From contig NZ_JAMBOP010000007.1 of NCBI RefSeq assembly GCF_023715645.1, positions 1 through 64,000 on the forward strand: 64,000 bases of DNA. The letters are read 5' to 3'. Source of the DNA: Bacillus cytotoxicus (GTDB lineage Bacteria; Bacillota; Bacilli; Bacillales; Bacillaceae_G). The notes beneath the pieces were generated by a model. It was not told the DNA's origin. It saw nothing but the letters and a program-made list of their open reading frames with translations, and ran no database searches. Positions within the stretch are counted from its first letter, which is position 1. Each line of letters opens with the position of its first letter. Of the stretch, positions 48,945 to 57,934 are shown in pieces. The position numbers were made by a program, and so were the translations under genes.

Positions 48945-49145
48945 AATTATAAATACAAATTGGAAAAATTACATAAATACCCTTTTCTTTTTTGGAGAGG
49001 GCGAGAGCGTCTGGCCATGCATAGGAGCGGTTAGGGCCTATTTCTGCCACATGCGAGATTTAAAACAAAGGGAGAAAGACAGTAGCGATTATGTTGTGTC
49101 CTCTATAGCAGAGATTTGTGTGTTAGTAAATCCAAATGAATGTAT
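48945..49145 (+). repeat. bcr-like repeat, plus orientation
   Basis: GGAGAGGGCGAGAGCGTCTG, GCCATGCATAGGAGCGGTTA, CTGCCACATGCGAGATTTAA, TATGTTGTGTCCTCTATAGC, ending AAATGAATGTATATATC. The open frame starting at 48928 is repeat-derived. Confidence 0.75.
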
Positions 49146-49376
49146 ATATCTAAGTTGAAAAACTTACATAAAAACCCTTTTCTTTTTAGTTGGACGAGAG
49201 GGTCTGGCCACGCATAGGAGCGGTGCCACGTGCCAAGTTTTAAACAAAAGGAGCAAGCCAGTAGCGAGCATGTTGTATTCTGTATAACAGTGACTTATGA
49301 AGAAAAGCGGAGGCGGCTCAATCGGAATCGCAGGAGCTAGAAGATGTTGAAAAGTCAAAGTGGATTTATATATAAA
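49146..49376 (+). repeat. bcr-like repeat with inserted segment, plus orientation
   Basis: Left half as usual (GTTGGACGAGAGGGTCTGGC), but the GTCAGNGCC...TTTCTGCC stretch is deleted after GGAGCGGT. An extra GAAGAAAAGCGGAGGCGGCT block plus GAATCGCAGGAGCTAGAAGA lies before the right end TGGATTTATATATAA. Confidence 0.7.
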
Positions 49377-49415
49377 GAAAAGATAGCTTCCTACTTTTAA
49401 AATAGGAAGCTATCT
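49370..49415 (-). terminator. Terminator of the nupC-type gene
   Basis: AGATAGCTTCCTA/TAGGAAGCTATCT stem, followed on the minus strand by TTTTCTTTATAT. It lies 7 bp past the stop codon. Confidence 0.85.
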
Positions 49416-49421
49416 GTATAG

Positions 49422-50618
49422 TTAAATGAATAACCCTGCAATTGTCGCAGATAAAATAGAAGCTAATGTTGAAGCGCAAAGGAGTTTCCAACCAAAGTGT
49501 GATACAATGCGCCCTTGTTTTTCAGATAGAGCACGAATTGTACCGACGATTGCTCCGATTTGGCTAATGCTTGCGAAGCTGATTAAGAATACTGTCACAA
49601 TCCCAACTGTGCGCGGGGATAATGTTGTCATGATTTTCTTTAAGTCTAAAATGGCAACGAATTCGTTTAATGCAATCTTCGTTCCCATAATACCACCAGC
49701 AGAAATAACATCATGTGCTGGAATTCCCATTAAGAAAGCGAATGGTGAAAGAATGTAGCCGAAGATTTGTTGTAGTGTAATTTTACAACCAATTGCACCT
49801 GAAACGGAAGAAATCACGAAGTTTACAACTTCCATGACACCGATAAAAGCAATCATTAATGCCGCAACAATTCCAGCTACTTTTAAACCGTCTAATGCGC
49901 CGTTAATCATTGCATCAATTAAACTGTTACCAAACATATTTTTATCGAACTTTTGGAGCTTTTCATCCTCTTGTGCCGTATCAACTGGTGTTAATAAGGA
50001 ACAAACGATAAGACTAGAGAATAAGTTTAGCGGCAAGGCTACTAATACGTATTTTGTATCTAACATCATCACATAAGATGCTGTGACAGAAGCTGATACA
50101 GAGCTCATTGCCGAACAGCAAATGATAAACATACGGTTTGCATTAAAATGCTGCAGGTCATTTTTAATAACAAGTAATGCTTCACTTGATCCAAAGAAGA
50201 CCGAGTTAACAGCGTGGAACGATTCCACACGCGGCAAACCTGTAATTTTTGAAATCGCACCGCCAGCAACGCGAACGATAAAAGGTAAAATGCCAAGATA
50301 ACTAAAAATAGAAAGTAGTGCAGAGAAAAAGACGATAATTAATAATACATTAAAGAAAAAGACAAAATCTTTATGAATGCCATTAAATAAGAAGTCCACA
50401 CCTGTCGTACCAAGTTTAATTAATCTATTGAAGACTTGACCGATAAAAACGATGATTTGCTGACCAGCCTTTGTTCCGAATACAAACCAACCAATTAAAA
50501 TTTGGAAAACAAGCATAATAATAATAGCGCGGAAATTCACTTTTGCTCTGTTGGTAGAGAGAGCAAAACAAATTCCTAATACGGCAAGAATGCCAATAAT
50601 ACTCATTACATAGTGCAC
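49422..50618 (-). CDS. nupC: NupC-family concentrative nucleoside transporter
   Basis: 398 residues, highly hydrophobic, with CNT-family landmarks: a nucleoside-recognition gate region (FFNVLLIIVFFSALLSIFSYLGIL), LPRVESFHAVNSVFFGSSEALL, MSSVSASVTASYVMML, and GYILSPFAFLMGIP. It imports nucleosides with protons or sodium. GTG start after GAAAGGAGC. A guanine riboswitch upstream implies purine nucleoside transport, shut down when guanine or hypoxanthine is plentiful. The gene name is by family. Confidence 0.9.
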   Translation of the reverse strand: MHYVMSIIGILAVLGICFALSTNRAKVNFRAIIIMLVFQILIGWFVFGTKAGQQIIVFIGQVFNRLIKLGTTGVDFLFNGIHKDFVFFFNVLLIIVFFSALLSIFSYLGILPFIVRVAGGAISKITGLPRVESFHAVNSVFFGSSEALLVIKNDLQHFNANRMFIICCSAMSSVSASVTASYVMMLDTKYVLVALPLNLFSSLIVCSLLTPVDTAQEDEKLQKFDKNMFGNSLIDAMINGALDGLKVAGIVAALMIAFIGVMEVVNFVISSVSGAIGCKITLQQIFGYILSPFAFLMGIPAHDVISAGGIMGTKIALNEFVAILDLKKIMTTLSPRTVGIVTVFLISFASISQIGAIVGTIRALSEKQGRIVSHFGWKLLCASTLASILSATIAGLFI

Positions 50619-50707
50619 AAAATTTGCTCCTTTCAGATGTTGTTAAGTAAATAGAGGGGGTACCCTCAAAGATTTTAAGTCATACGTATGATGTCTGACC
50701 TTTAAAA

Positions 50708-50775
50708 TAAAAATAAAAAAAGACCCATAAAGATCGGCTTCCTTCTATGCGAGAAAGCTAATCAATATGAGTCTT
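50708..50775 (-). terminator. Terminator of the nupC guanine riboswitch
   Basis: Read leftward: AAGACTCATATTGATTAGCTTTC pairs imperfectly with GGAAGCCGATCTTTATGGGTCT, then a run of T. This is the expression platform between the aptamer and nupC. The opening 20 bases alone suffice to see the stem. Confidence 0.8.
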
Positions 50776-50810
50776 TATATATACAAAAAAAAGCTAATAT
50801 TCATTAGTTT

Positions 50811-50880
50811 CCCCCATAGTCCAGCAATTTCCGGTTGCCAGGTAGAGACTCTCGATCCATATCATCAAGTATATATGAGG
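50811..50880 (-). promoter_or_regulatory. Guanine riboswitch aptamer upstream of nupC
   Basis: On the minus strand: P1 strands CCTCATATATAC and TATGGGGG, with GATATGGATCGAGAGTCTCT, ACCTGG and the 3' junction TGGACTATG. The specificity base (complement of 50819) is C, so guanine/hypoxanthine. Architecture and sequence match the aptamer before purE. Confidence 0.93.
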
Positions 50881-51019
50881 TAACACCATCCGTATGCAAT
50901 TAGTAGTAGCGTATCATTTATAAAGAATTGTCGTCAATAGATTTTTTCTTCCAATGGCTAAAGAGTGAGGGAATATGGTAAAATGTAACGCAGTGTTATG
51001 AAAAAAGAGAGGTCGGAAA

Positions 51020-52402
51020 ATGGTTAACAAAATGACGCCACCAGTTGAAAAAAACGAGTTTATAGATGTAGTGTTTGAAGATTTAACACATGACGGTGCC
51101 GGTGTTGCGAAAGTAGAAGGCTATCCTATTTTCGTCAAAAACGGATTACCGGGTGAAGAAGCGCAAATTAAAATTATTAAAGTGAAAAAGAACTTTGCTT
51201 TTGGTCGTTTAATGAAGATTCATAAAGAAAGTCCATATCGCAAAGAGGCAGAATGTCCAGTATACAATCAGTGCGGCGGTTGTCAGCTGCAGCACCTAAC
51301 ATATGAAGGACAGCTACAAGCAAAAGAAAAACAAGTGCAAGGTGTAATGCAGCGCATCGGCGGACTGCATGATGTACCGGTTCATCCTGTTCTTGGCATG
51401 GAAAATCCATGGGTATATCGAAACAAAGCGCAAGTACCAATTGGCGAATGTGAAGGCGGACTTGTTGCCGGTTTTTATCGCCAAGGAACGCATGACATCA
51501 TTAATATGGAAACATGCTTAATCCAAGCAGAAGAAAATGACACATTAATTCAAGAAGTAAAACGCATTTGCGAAAAGCATGGCATAACAGCGTACAACGA
51601 AGAACGCCATAAAGGTACACTTCGTCACGTTATGGCTCGCTATGGACAAGTCACAGGGGAAATCATGCTTGTCTTTATCACACGCACGGCAGAACTTCCA
51701 AATAAACAGGCAATCATCGAAGAAATTACAGCGAAGTTCCCAAGTGTAAAATCAATCGTCCAAAACGTAAACAACAAACGAACAAACGTCATTTTCGGTG
51801 ACACAACAACAGTCCTATACGGATCAGAATATATTTATGACTTGATTGGCAATATTAAATTTGCCATTTCAGCACGTTCATTCTATCAAGTAAACCCAGC
51901 GCAAACGAAAGTGCTATACGACAAAGCACTCGAATACGCAAAACTAGATGGAAACGAAACAGTCATCGACGCATATTGCGGCATCGGAACAATCTCCTTA
52001 TTCCTAGCGCAAAAAGCAAAGAAAGTATACGGCGTTGAAATCGTCCCAGAAGCAATCGAAGACGCAAACCGAAATGCTGCTCTAAACAACATGACAAACG
52101 TCGAATTTGGCGTAGGAGAAGCAGAAGTAGTCATCCCAAACTGGTACAAACAAGGCATCATCGCCGACACAATCGTCGTCGATCCGCCTCGTAAAGGATG
52201 CGATGAAGCACTATTAAACACAATCATCGACATGAAGCCAAAGCGTGTTGTGTATGTATCATGTAACCCAGGGACACTTGCGCGTGATTTGAAGGTACTT
52301 GAAGAAGGTGGGTATAAGACGCAGGAGGTTCAGCCTGTGGATATGTTCCCGCATACTACGCATGTGGAGTGTGTGGCGTTGATAGAGAGAATCGAAGAAT
52401 AA
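51020..52402 (+). CDS. rlmCD: 23S rRNA (uracil-5-)-methyltransferase RlmCD
   Basis: 460 residues. N-terminal TRAM domain ([20 protein letters not shown]), Fe-S cysteines ([16 protein letters not shown]), and a SAM-dependent methylase domain with [29 protein letters not shown] and the nucleophile in [13 protein letters not shown]. subtilis YefA (RlmCD) methylates U747 and U1939. Codon choice shifts near 52240: C-ending and A-ending codons before it, G-ending and T-ending after it. The last ~110 bp recur in decayed form at 63283. Together these suggest the 3' end was replaced by an integrated element. Confidence 0.92.
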   Translation: MVNKMTPPVEKNEFIDVVFEDLTHDGAGVAKVEGYPIFVKNGLPGEEAQIKIIKVKKNFAFGRLMKIHKESPYRKEAECPVYNQCGGCQLQHLTYEGQLQAKEKQVQGVMQRIGGLHDVPVHPVLGMENPWVYRNKAQVPIGECEGGLVAGFYRQGTHDIINMETCLIQAEENDTLIQEVKRICEKHGITAYNEERHKGTLRHVMARYGQVTGEIMLVFITRTAELPNKQAIIEEITAKFPSVKSIVQNVNNKRTNVIFGDTTTVLYGSEYIYDLIGNIKFAISARSFYQVNPAQTKVLYDKALEYAKLDGNETVIDAYCGIGTISLFLAQKAKKVYGVEIVPEAIEDANRNAALNNMTNVEFGVGEAEVVIPNWYKQGIIADTIVVDPPRKGCDEALLNTIIDMKPKRVVYVSCNPGTLARDLKVLEEGGYKTQEVQPVDMFPHTTHVECVALIERIEE

Positions 52403-52456
52403 GCAGATGGGTCCGAGCATCGATAAAAGATGTTCGGACCCATCTGCTTTTATTTC
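52401..52456. terminator. Terminator after rlmCD
   Basis: AAGCAGATGGGTCCGAGCAT pairs with TGTTCGGACCCATCTGCTTT around a short loop; T-rich tail. It starts at the rlmCD stop codon. Confidence 0.85.
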
Positions 52457-52558
52457 AATTCGGTCAATTAATCGATGTGAAATTTCAAGTGTGAGCTCTT
52501 GAAAGCTTATAATAGCATCGATCCACTCCAAGCGTATATTTGTGACGAGTTGAATTCA
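52440..52558 (-). pseudogene. Remnant of a serine recombinase C-terminus
   Basis: On the minus strand one frame reads LVTNIRLEWIDAIISFQELT then LEISHRLIDRIEIKADG before joining the terminator sequence. The pattern (LT.E..HRLIDRIE) is typical of the C-terminal region of large serine recombinases. There is a stop just upstream, so only ~40 codons survive. Location right at the rlmCD 3' end fits a past integration event. Confidence 0.4.
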
Positions 52559-52727
52559 AATCTGATACCTGGATTCACAGATTTTTCATCGTCTCCAATC
52601 GTGTGAATCTGACTATGTATGATTACATAACAACTCGTCATTGTAATTTCGTTATCTTGCTGTTACATTCCCAAATGCGTACAATAGCTTGTTTCCAGGG
52701 TTATACTGAAGCTAGAGGTGATTCAAA

Positions 52728-53378
52728 GTGACATACGATTGGAAAACGAATCCGAAACGAACTAATCAACAACCAGACTCTGACAAACCAATTCTATCCG
52801 TCCCTGTTTCTGATGAACAATGGCAGGCTATTGCCAATAATGATGCTTCTTATGACGGACAATTTTTTTATGCAGTGAAAACAACAGGGATTTTTTGTCG
52901 CCCTTCTTGCAAATCAAGAGTACCAAAAAGAGAAAACATTGGCTTTTTTGAAAATGCTGATCAAGCACTAGCAGCACATTTTCGTCCCTGCAAACGGTGC
53001 AAGCCAACCAGGCAAAGATTGCCCGATGAGGAGTGGATTGCTTTCATAACCGAATATGTGGATAGCCACTGCGATGAAACGTTGACGCTTGAAGTCCTTG
53101 CGCTTCTGAGTCATGGAACCCCTTATCACTTACATAGAACCTTTAAAAAAATCAAAGGCATGACCCCGGTGGACTACATCCAGCACGTCCGAACGGAAAA
53201 GGCAAAAATGTTATTGACTACTTTTGATGACCCAGTTTCTGAAGTTGGTGAGTCTGTCGGACTTTCCAATACACCTTATTTTATTACGCTGTTTAAGAGG
53301 AAAACCGGCCAAACGCCGGAAGCTTATCGTAGACAGCAAAAACAACATTTGAAGGAGGCATTTTCAAATGGCACCTAA
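52728..53378 (+). CDS. adaA: AdaA-type methylphosphotriester-DNA methyltransferase / activator
   Basis: 216 residues. The N-terminal Ada zinc domain has the four Cys in FYAVKTTGIFCRPSCKSRVP and HFRPCKRCKPTR; the first Cys accepts a methyl group from DNA phosphotriesters. An AraC-type helix-turn-helix pair follows (TLEVLALLSHGTPYHLHRTF and VSEVGESVGLSNTPYFITLF). Methylated AdaA activates adaptive response genes. GTG start after GAGGTG. The downstream adaB is truncated, so the normal partner is lost here. Confidence 0.92.
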   Translation: MTYDWKTNPKRTNQQPDSDKPILSVPVSDEQWQAIANNDASYDGQFFYAVKTTGIFCRPSCKSRVPKRENIGFFENADQALAAHFRPCKRCKPTRQRLPDEEWIAFITEYVDSHCDETLTLEVLALLSHGTPYHLHRTFKKIKGMTPVDYIQHVRTEKAKMLLTTFDDPVSEVGESVGLSNTPYFITLFKRKTGQTPEAYRRQQKQHLKEAFSNGT

Positions 53379-53484
53379 AAAAAGAAGTTCCCTCTATTGG
53401 TCCTTGTTTTCTTATGAGAACTGGAAGGTGTACATTGCCGCAACAAAAGAAGGCTTATATCTTTCCAGCTCAATATCGAGATGA
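53368..53484 (+). pseudogene. adaB: Truncated adaB (O6-methylguanine-DNA methyltransferase)
   Basis: ATG 53368 with a strong GAAGGAGGC site, overlapping adaA by 11 bp as in Bacillus adaAB operons. The 38 codons read MAPKKRSSLYWSLFSYENWK then VYIAATKEGLYLSSSISR and stop. The start resembles AdaB/Ogt N-termini, but everything including the PCHR active site is missing. A deletion joins this stub to the region before the MFS gene. Confidence 0.6.
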
Positions 53485-53558
53485 AAGATAGGTTTCGCCT
53501 GATCTTACTTATATCGTAAACTTGGTAATTTATAAATATGAATTAGTGGGAGGTTATT

Positions 53559-54803
53559 ATGAAAAATAGCAAACATTTTAATTTTCACAAGCTTTGGCTA
53601 GGACAATCTATAAGTTTGTTAGGTACCCAGTTTACAGTAGTAGCTTTGCCTCTTTTTGCATTAGAGGTGCTACAAACAAGTGAGGCAAATGCTGCCATGC
53701 TTCGTGGGATTATATTCATACCCTACCTAATTTTCGGATTAGTAGCCGGTGCTTTGGTAGACATCCTTCATAGAAAAAAGGTTTTGCTAATTTGTAGTAT
53801 ATGTCAAGGAGTATTATTTTTATCAGTATTCATACTGACTGTAACAAATATTATAACGTTCCCTTTATTGACGTTTATCATGTTTTTAAATGGAATATTT
53901 ACTACATTTTATAACATTGCCATTCCTTCTTTCTTACCGGAAATATTAACAGATAAAGACAAGTTAAAAAAAGGAAATGCGGGGCTGGCACTTTCGGAGT
54001 CTCTTTCTATAGTAATTGGTCCTATGCTAGCTGGAATCGTTATTACTCTAGTTGGATTAACAGGCTCATTCACTGTTGACGCAGTAACGTATTTTGTTTG
54101 TTTTGTGTTTGTATTATTTATTTCAAAGTTTAAACCGCATACAGAGGGCTCTTTAAAAGACGTAAATATAAAATCCATATACCAAAACATATATGAGGGC
54201 TTGATATATTTCAAAAAACACCCAGTATTAGAACCAATTGTGAGCTGTGGCGCTGTTTACGGTTTTTTTAAATACATACTAAATAGCATTTTAGTAATAT
54301 TCCTTTATAAGGTAATGGGTCTATCTGAACTTGAAATTGGGTTTGTTGTAGGTTCGGCAGCGGTGGGATTTTTAATAGGCAATACGATACTCATGAAAAA
54401 AAGTCACCAAATTAATAATACAAAAATGCTTATTTATAGCGCTACTGTATCAGTTACCGGTCTGGCCTTTATACCGATAATGGGATATATGGGAACCGTT
54501 TACGGTATAGTAGTTGCAAGTATCATACATGGTATGGGAGAAGGTGTATTTGGCCCTTACGCTGCAACGATACGACAACTTGTCTCACCAAATCACATGC
54601 TAGGCAGAGTAAATGCCATGCAGCGTACATTTAATTGGGGAGCTTGGGCATTGGGAAGTTTTGCTAGTGCATTTTTAGTTTCTATATTTGGGCTTCAAAC
54701 TACGTTATTTATAGGGGGCTTCGGAACAACATTATGTTTAATAGCGTTGTTAAGGCGAGGCGTATCAAAAGGGACCGACATTGAATATACGAGTTCATTT
54801 TAG
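53559..54803 (+). CDS. MFS efflux-type transporter paired with the ATP-grasp gene
   Basis: 414 residues, about twelve membrane segments, MFS_3-like (FNFHKLWLGQSISLLGTQFT at the N-terminus; LVDILHRKKVLLICSICQG in the 2-3 loop). GGGAGG precedes the ATG. It ends 11 bp before the ATP-grasp gene, so the two form an operon. The last residues read GVSKGTDIEYTSSF; nearly the same peptide (KVSKGADIEKT) opens the ATP-grasp protein. AT-rich compared with the core genes. Probably exports the ligase product; inference. Confidence 0.85.
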   Translation: MKNSKHFNFHKLWLGQSISLLGTQFTVVALPLFALEVLQTSEANAAMLRGIIFIPYLIFGLVAGALVDILHRKKVLLICSICQGVLFLSVFILTVTNIITFPLLTFIMFLNGIFTTFYNIAIPSFLPEILTDKDKLKKGNAGLALSESLSIVIGPMLAGIVITLVGLTGSFTVDAVTYFVCFVFVLFISKFKPHTEGSLKDVNIKSIYQNIYEGLIYFKKHPVLEPIVSCGAVYGFFKYILNSILVIFLYKVMGLSELEIGFVVGSAAVGFLIGNTILMKKSHQINNTKMLIYSATVSVTGLAFIPIMGYMGTVYGIVVASIIHGMGEGVFGPYAATIRQLVSPNHMLGRVNAMQRTFNWGAWALGSFASAFLVSIFGLQTTLFIGGFGTTLCLIALLRRGVSKGTDIEYTSSF

Positions 54804-54814
54804 AGGAGATGATT

Positions 54815-56095
54815 ATGATGTATAAGGTATCAAAAGGAGCTGACATAGAAAAAACACCACACATTTTATTTATAGGGGGATGGACGAAACCGCTACAAGA
54901 TGCTTTAGACAGGGGGTATACTGTTTCGTATATAGGGTCTTACACTAAACACATATATTTTGATGGAACTATCTTAGAAAAGTGTTACTACAAAAAAGAA
55001 ATAGACATAACAAACATACCCTTGTCTGTATACTATGCTGAAGAATTATACAAAGAGAAACCATTTGATGTGGTTGTATCTTTCAACGAAATAGCCTTAG
55101 ATACGGCTTGCATAATTGCAAAGATTTTTAATGTTAAAGGACCTTCTTACAATGCTAATATGATAACCCGCAATAAAGACATGATGCGTGAAATTCTAAC
55201 AGGCAAAGACTTTTCAATAGATTCGATAGTTTGCAACAACATAAAAGACATTGATGAATTTTTGAACAAAAAAGATAGTATTATAATAAAGCCCCGGATT
55301 GGCGCAGGTGGTAAAGGCGTATCTAAGCTAGACATGGGAGATGACGTAGAGGTATTTATTAAAGATAGTGGGATTCAACTACCTGTTTTAGTGGAAGAGT
55401 ACATTGAAGGTGACGTAGTTTATACGGTCGAAGCCGTTTCTTATAACAAAAAACATTCTATACTAGCTATATCAGCTGAAATATGTAAAGAAGATACGTT
55501 TATAATAAACTATACTATTATGCCGGCACCTATAGATGAATCTCAAAAAAAATTAATCATTGAGAAAGTAATGCTATTTTTGGACGACATGCAATTGGAA
55601 GACGGCATTACTCATACAGAGGTAAAGATAGACAAACAAAATAAGCCAATAATCATAGAGTCTCAAGTCAGGATAGGTGGCGGTAATATTTGGAAAATGG
55701 TAGAACTAACAACCGGCATATCTCAATTTGGATACTATTATGATGCGTTAGCTACTAAGACTATAGATGAATTTAGATGTGTACCTTCAAAATGTCAAGC
55801 TATGTCTTTAAGCTTGATGCCAAAACCAGGTTGCATAAAAGAGATCAAGTATAAAGGGTTAGCTAACATATCTGAGGTCGTATTAATTGATCTATTAGTA
55901 AAAGAGGGTGACACCGTACCAACTATTGTAGACAGTACTGGACGCAAAGGATATATATTATTTACGGCTAATGATATAAAACATATGTACGAAGTTGCAG
56001 ATAAAATATGTGACAACATAACGTTTGTTTATCAGGATTTATCAGAATGGAAACCTTCTTTTAAAAAAATATTTAAAAAGGAATGTGGTATCTGA
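54815..56095 (+). CDS. ATP-grasp ligase (amino-acid ligase-like)
   Basis: 426 residues. ATP-grasp core: SIIIKPRIGAGGKGVSKLD (ATP-binding loop, about 160-180), LPVLVEEYIEGDVVYTVEAV, and the Mg-binding stretch IIIESQVRIGGGNIWKMVEL with TTGISQFGYYYDALA. This pattern is close to BacD-type L-amino acid ligases and peptide-ligase enzymes of small-molecule pathways. GAGGAG precedes ATG 54815 and 54818; an ATG at 54809 overlaps the site. With the MFS gene it forms a two-gene make-and-export cassette. Substrate unknown. Confidence 0.78.
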   Translation: MMYKVSKGADIEKTPHILFIGGWTKPLQDALDRGYTVSYIGSYTKHIYFDGTILEKCYYKKEIDITNIPLSVYYAEELYKEKPFDVVVSFNEIALDTACIIAKIFNVKGPSYNANMITRNKDMMREILTGKDFSIDSIVCNNIKDIDEFLNKKDSIIIKPRIGAGGKGVSKLDMGDDVEVFIKDSGIQLPVLVEEYIEGDVVYTVEAVSYNKKHSILAISAEICKEDTFIINYTIMPAPIDESQKKLIIEKVMLFLDDMQLEDGITHTEVKIDKQNKPIIIESQVRIGGGNIWKMVELTTGISQFGYYYDALATKTIDEFRCVPSKCQAMSLSLMPKPGCIKEIKYKGLANISEVVLIDLLVKEGDTVPTIVDSTGRKGYILFTANDIKHMYEVADKICDNITFVYQDLSEWKPSFKKIFKKECGI

Positions 56096-56218
56096 GTTTT
56101 AGTAATACGAACCCCGCGACATTGGCTTACGGGCGCGGCTGGAATAATTTATGATAATAAATCTCTTAAGCTTGGCCGAAAGTACTAAGGCTAGGTCAGT
56201 AAGCGGTATTTTCTATAC

Positions 56219-56254
56219 AAAAGGTCAGCCAGAAGTATATGGCTGACCTTTTCA
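56219..56254 (+). terminator. Terminator after the ATP-grasp gene
   Basis: AAAAGGTCAGCC/GGCTGACCTTTTC stem with a 10-nt loop. No gene is seen in 56096-56545. A GC-richer patch at 56100-56210 (CCCCGCGACATTGGCTTACG) may be a remnant of something else. Confidence 0.8.
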
Positions 56255-56545
56255 TACGAATGGGTGCTTTTATTTAAAAAAGTCGATCAAAAATCATTTT
56301 AATCTTTCCTCAGATTGAAGGTCTTCTTGGTATAACCTTTACAAGTATTAATTCGAGTAAGACTATAAAACAGGTCTTTAAAATGTTAAAGTATTAATTT
56401 AGCAGGCATTAGCGATACAATCAATCTTAAGGACGATTCTTGGTGATACTATTATACTTAACATGATGATGGTTGAAATTTAGAGCATGTTAAAGGATAC
56501 GCTTTGACTGCTGGATAAATAATCAACATTTTAGGAGGACTAACA

Positions 56546-57076
56546 ATGGCTATGAGCAATAATGATATATTAAAGAGAGTAAGATATGCTCTAGATATAA
56601 AAGATACAGATATGGTGGAAATATTTAATCTTGGTGGCATTGAAGTAACGAAAGAAGAAGTGCTTGATATGTTTACAAAATTAAAGAAAAGTCCCCAAAA
56701 TGAAACTAGCAATGCTGACGTAGTTGAAAATGACTACGTATTAACATGCGATAATGCGATGTTAGAGTCATTTTTGAACGGCTTTATTATTTTTAAAAGA
56801 GGAAAACAAGATCCGAAACCAGGGCAACCGGCCGGACAAGCGGTACCTTTACAGAATAATGAGAGTGCGAATAACCTTCTTTTAAAGAAAATGAAAATAG
56901 CATTATCATTAACGAGTGACGAAGTGCTTGATATATTAGACGGAGTGGGAGTTAAGGTAACAAATGGAGAGTTAGGCGCTCTATTAAGAAAAAAAGGCCA
57001 TAAGAATTACAAAGAGTGCGGTGATAGATACGCAAGGAATTTCTTAAAGGGATTAGCTGTTAAATATAGAGGATAA
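56546..57076 (+). CDS. DUF1456 family protein (YehS-like)
   Basis: 176 residues made of two similar halves: NDILKRVRYALDIKDTDMVEIF near the N-terminus and LLLKKMKIALSLTSDEVLDIL near residue 110, each followed by GG(I/V)xVT and a DUF1456 pattern. This duplicated build matches YehS-type proteins of unknown function. AGGAGG 7 nt before ATG 56546. Followed by its own terminator. Confidence 0.85.
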   Translation: MAMSNNDILKRVRYALDIKDTDMVEIFNLGGIEVTKEEVLDMFTKLKKSPQNETSNADVVENDYVLTCDNAMLESFLNGFIIFKRGKQDPKPGQPAGQAVPLQNNESANNLLLKKMKIALSLTSDEVLDILDGVGVKVTNGELGALLRKKGHKNYKECGDRYARNFLKGLAVKYRG

Positions 57077-57146
57077 GAAATAAGCATCGTAACTTCTTAA
57101 CATTGCATGTGTATTCATGTTAAGAAAGTAGATGATACAATGGATG

Positions 57147-57180
57147 GAGTAGGAAGTTTGTATCCTACTCTTATTTTTTT
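57147..57180 (+). terminator. Terminator after the DUF1456 gene
   Basis: AGTAGGA/TCCTACT stem with a T-rich tail (CTTATTTTTTT). Confidence 0.75.
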
Positions 57181-57226
57181 AACGCATCATGCAAAAATAA
57201 CATGAACGAATATTCTAGGTGATGAA

Positions 57227-57934
57227 ATGGTACATACATATTTAGGTGAGACAATTAATTTTCATATAACTTACAAGAAGAAAAAATCTGTACGTATTTA
57301 TGTAGATTCTTACGGAAATGTTGAAGTTCAGGCTCCTAAAGGGACGCCTGTTGAATACTTGCTCCAATTGTTAGAGGAAAAGTGGGATTGGATTCAGAAA
57401 ACACGTAAAGAAATGAATGAGAGAATGCTTGGACCACAGGAGAAGGCCTATAATCAAGGAGAGAGCTTTCTATATTTAGGGAACACATATCCTATACAGA
57501 TTTCTCAAGATGCAAGTATTGGGCAAGATTATGGGGTATTTGAAGGGGATAAGCTACATATATATGTGAAACAGCTTACAGATGAGAAAATAAAACAAGC
57601 CTTAAAACGACTTTATTATCAGCAGTGCAAAGCGTTAGTAGAGAAGAGGATCCAATCCTATCAAAGTAACTTTAAAACAAAACCGCGTTCAATCCGTATT
57701 TCAGATAGTAACCGTACATGGGGCACATGTGATTCAAATCTACAGTTAACATTTAATTGGAAGCTGGCAATGGCACCGCTGAGGGTAATCGACTATGTAG
57801 TCGTTCACGAAATGTGCCATATGGTCCATCTAAATCATGATCGGTCTTTTTGGCGCCTTGTTGGGAAAATAATGCCTGATTATAAGGAACTGGAAAACTG
57901 GTTAGCATTATCAAGTTGGAAAATGACTGTTTAG
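57227..57934 (+). CDS. M48/DUF45-type metallopeptidase (YgjP-like)
   Basis: 235 residues. The N-terminal half is the DUF45 beta region (VRIYVDSYGNVEVQAPKG); the C-terminal zinc site is VVHEMCHMVHLNHDRSFW, an HExxH motif with a following His. It belongs to the YgjP/SprT-like metal-dependent hydrolase group, often found beside restriction systems. AGGTGATGA precedes the ATG. No operon partner. Confidence 0.88.
   Translation: MVHTYLGETINFHITYKKKKSVRIYVDSYGNVEVQAPKGTPVEYLLQLLEEKWDWIQKTRKEMNERMLGPQEKAYNQGESFLYLGNTYPIQISQDASIGQDYGVFEGDKLHIYVKQLTDEKIKQALKRLYYQQCKALVEKRIQSYQSNFKTKPRSIRISDSNRTWGTCDSNLQLTFNWKLAMAPLRVIDYVVVHEMCHMVHLNHDRSFWRLVGKIMPDYKELENWLALSSWKMTV

Noticed and set aside
52259-52531. 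90-codon minus-strand gene overlapping the rlmCD end
   Set aside because: Only ~40 codons look protein-like (recombinase remnant); the rest is antisense rlmCD and terminator.
56100-56215. Structured RNA in the GC-richer patch after the ATP-grasp gene
   Set aside because: No continuous pairing or known RNA motif could be traced by eye; kept only as a remark.
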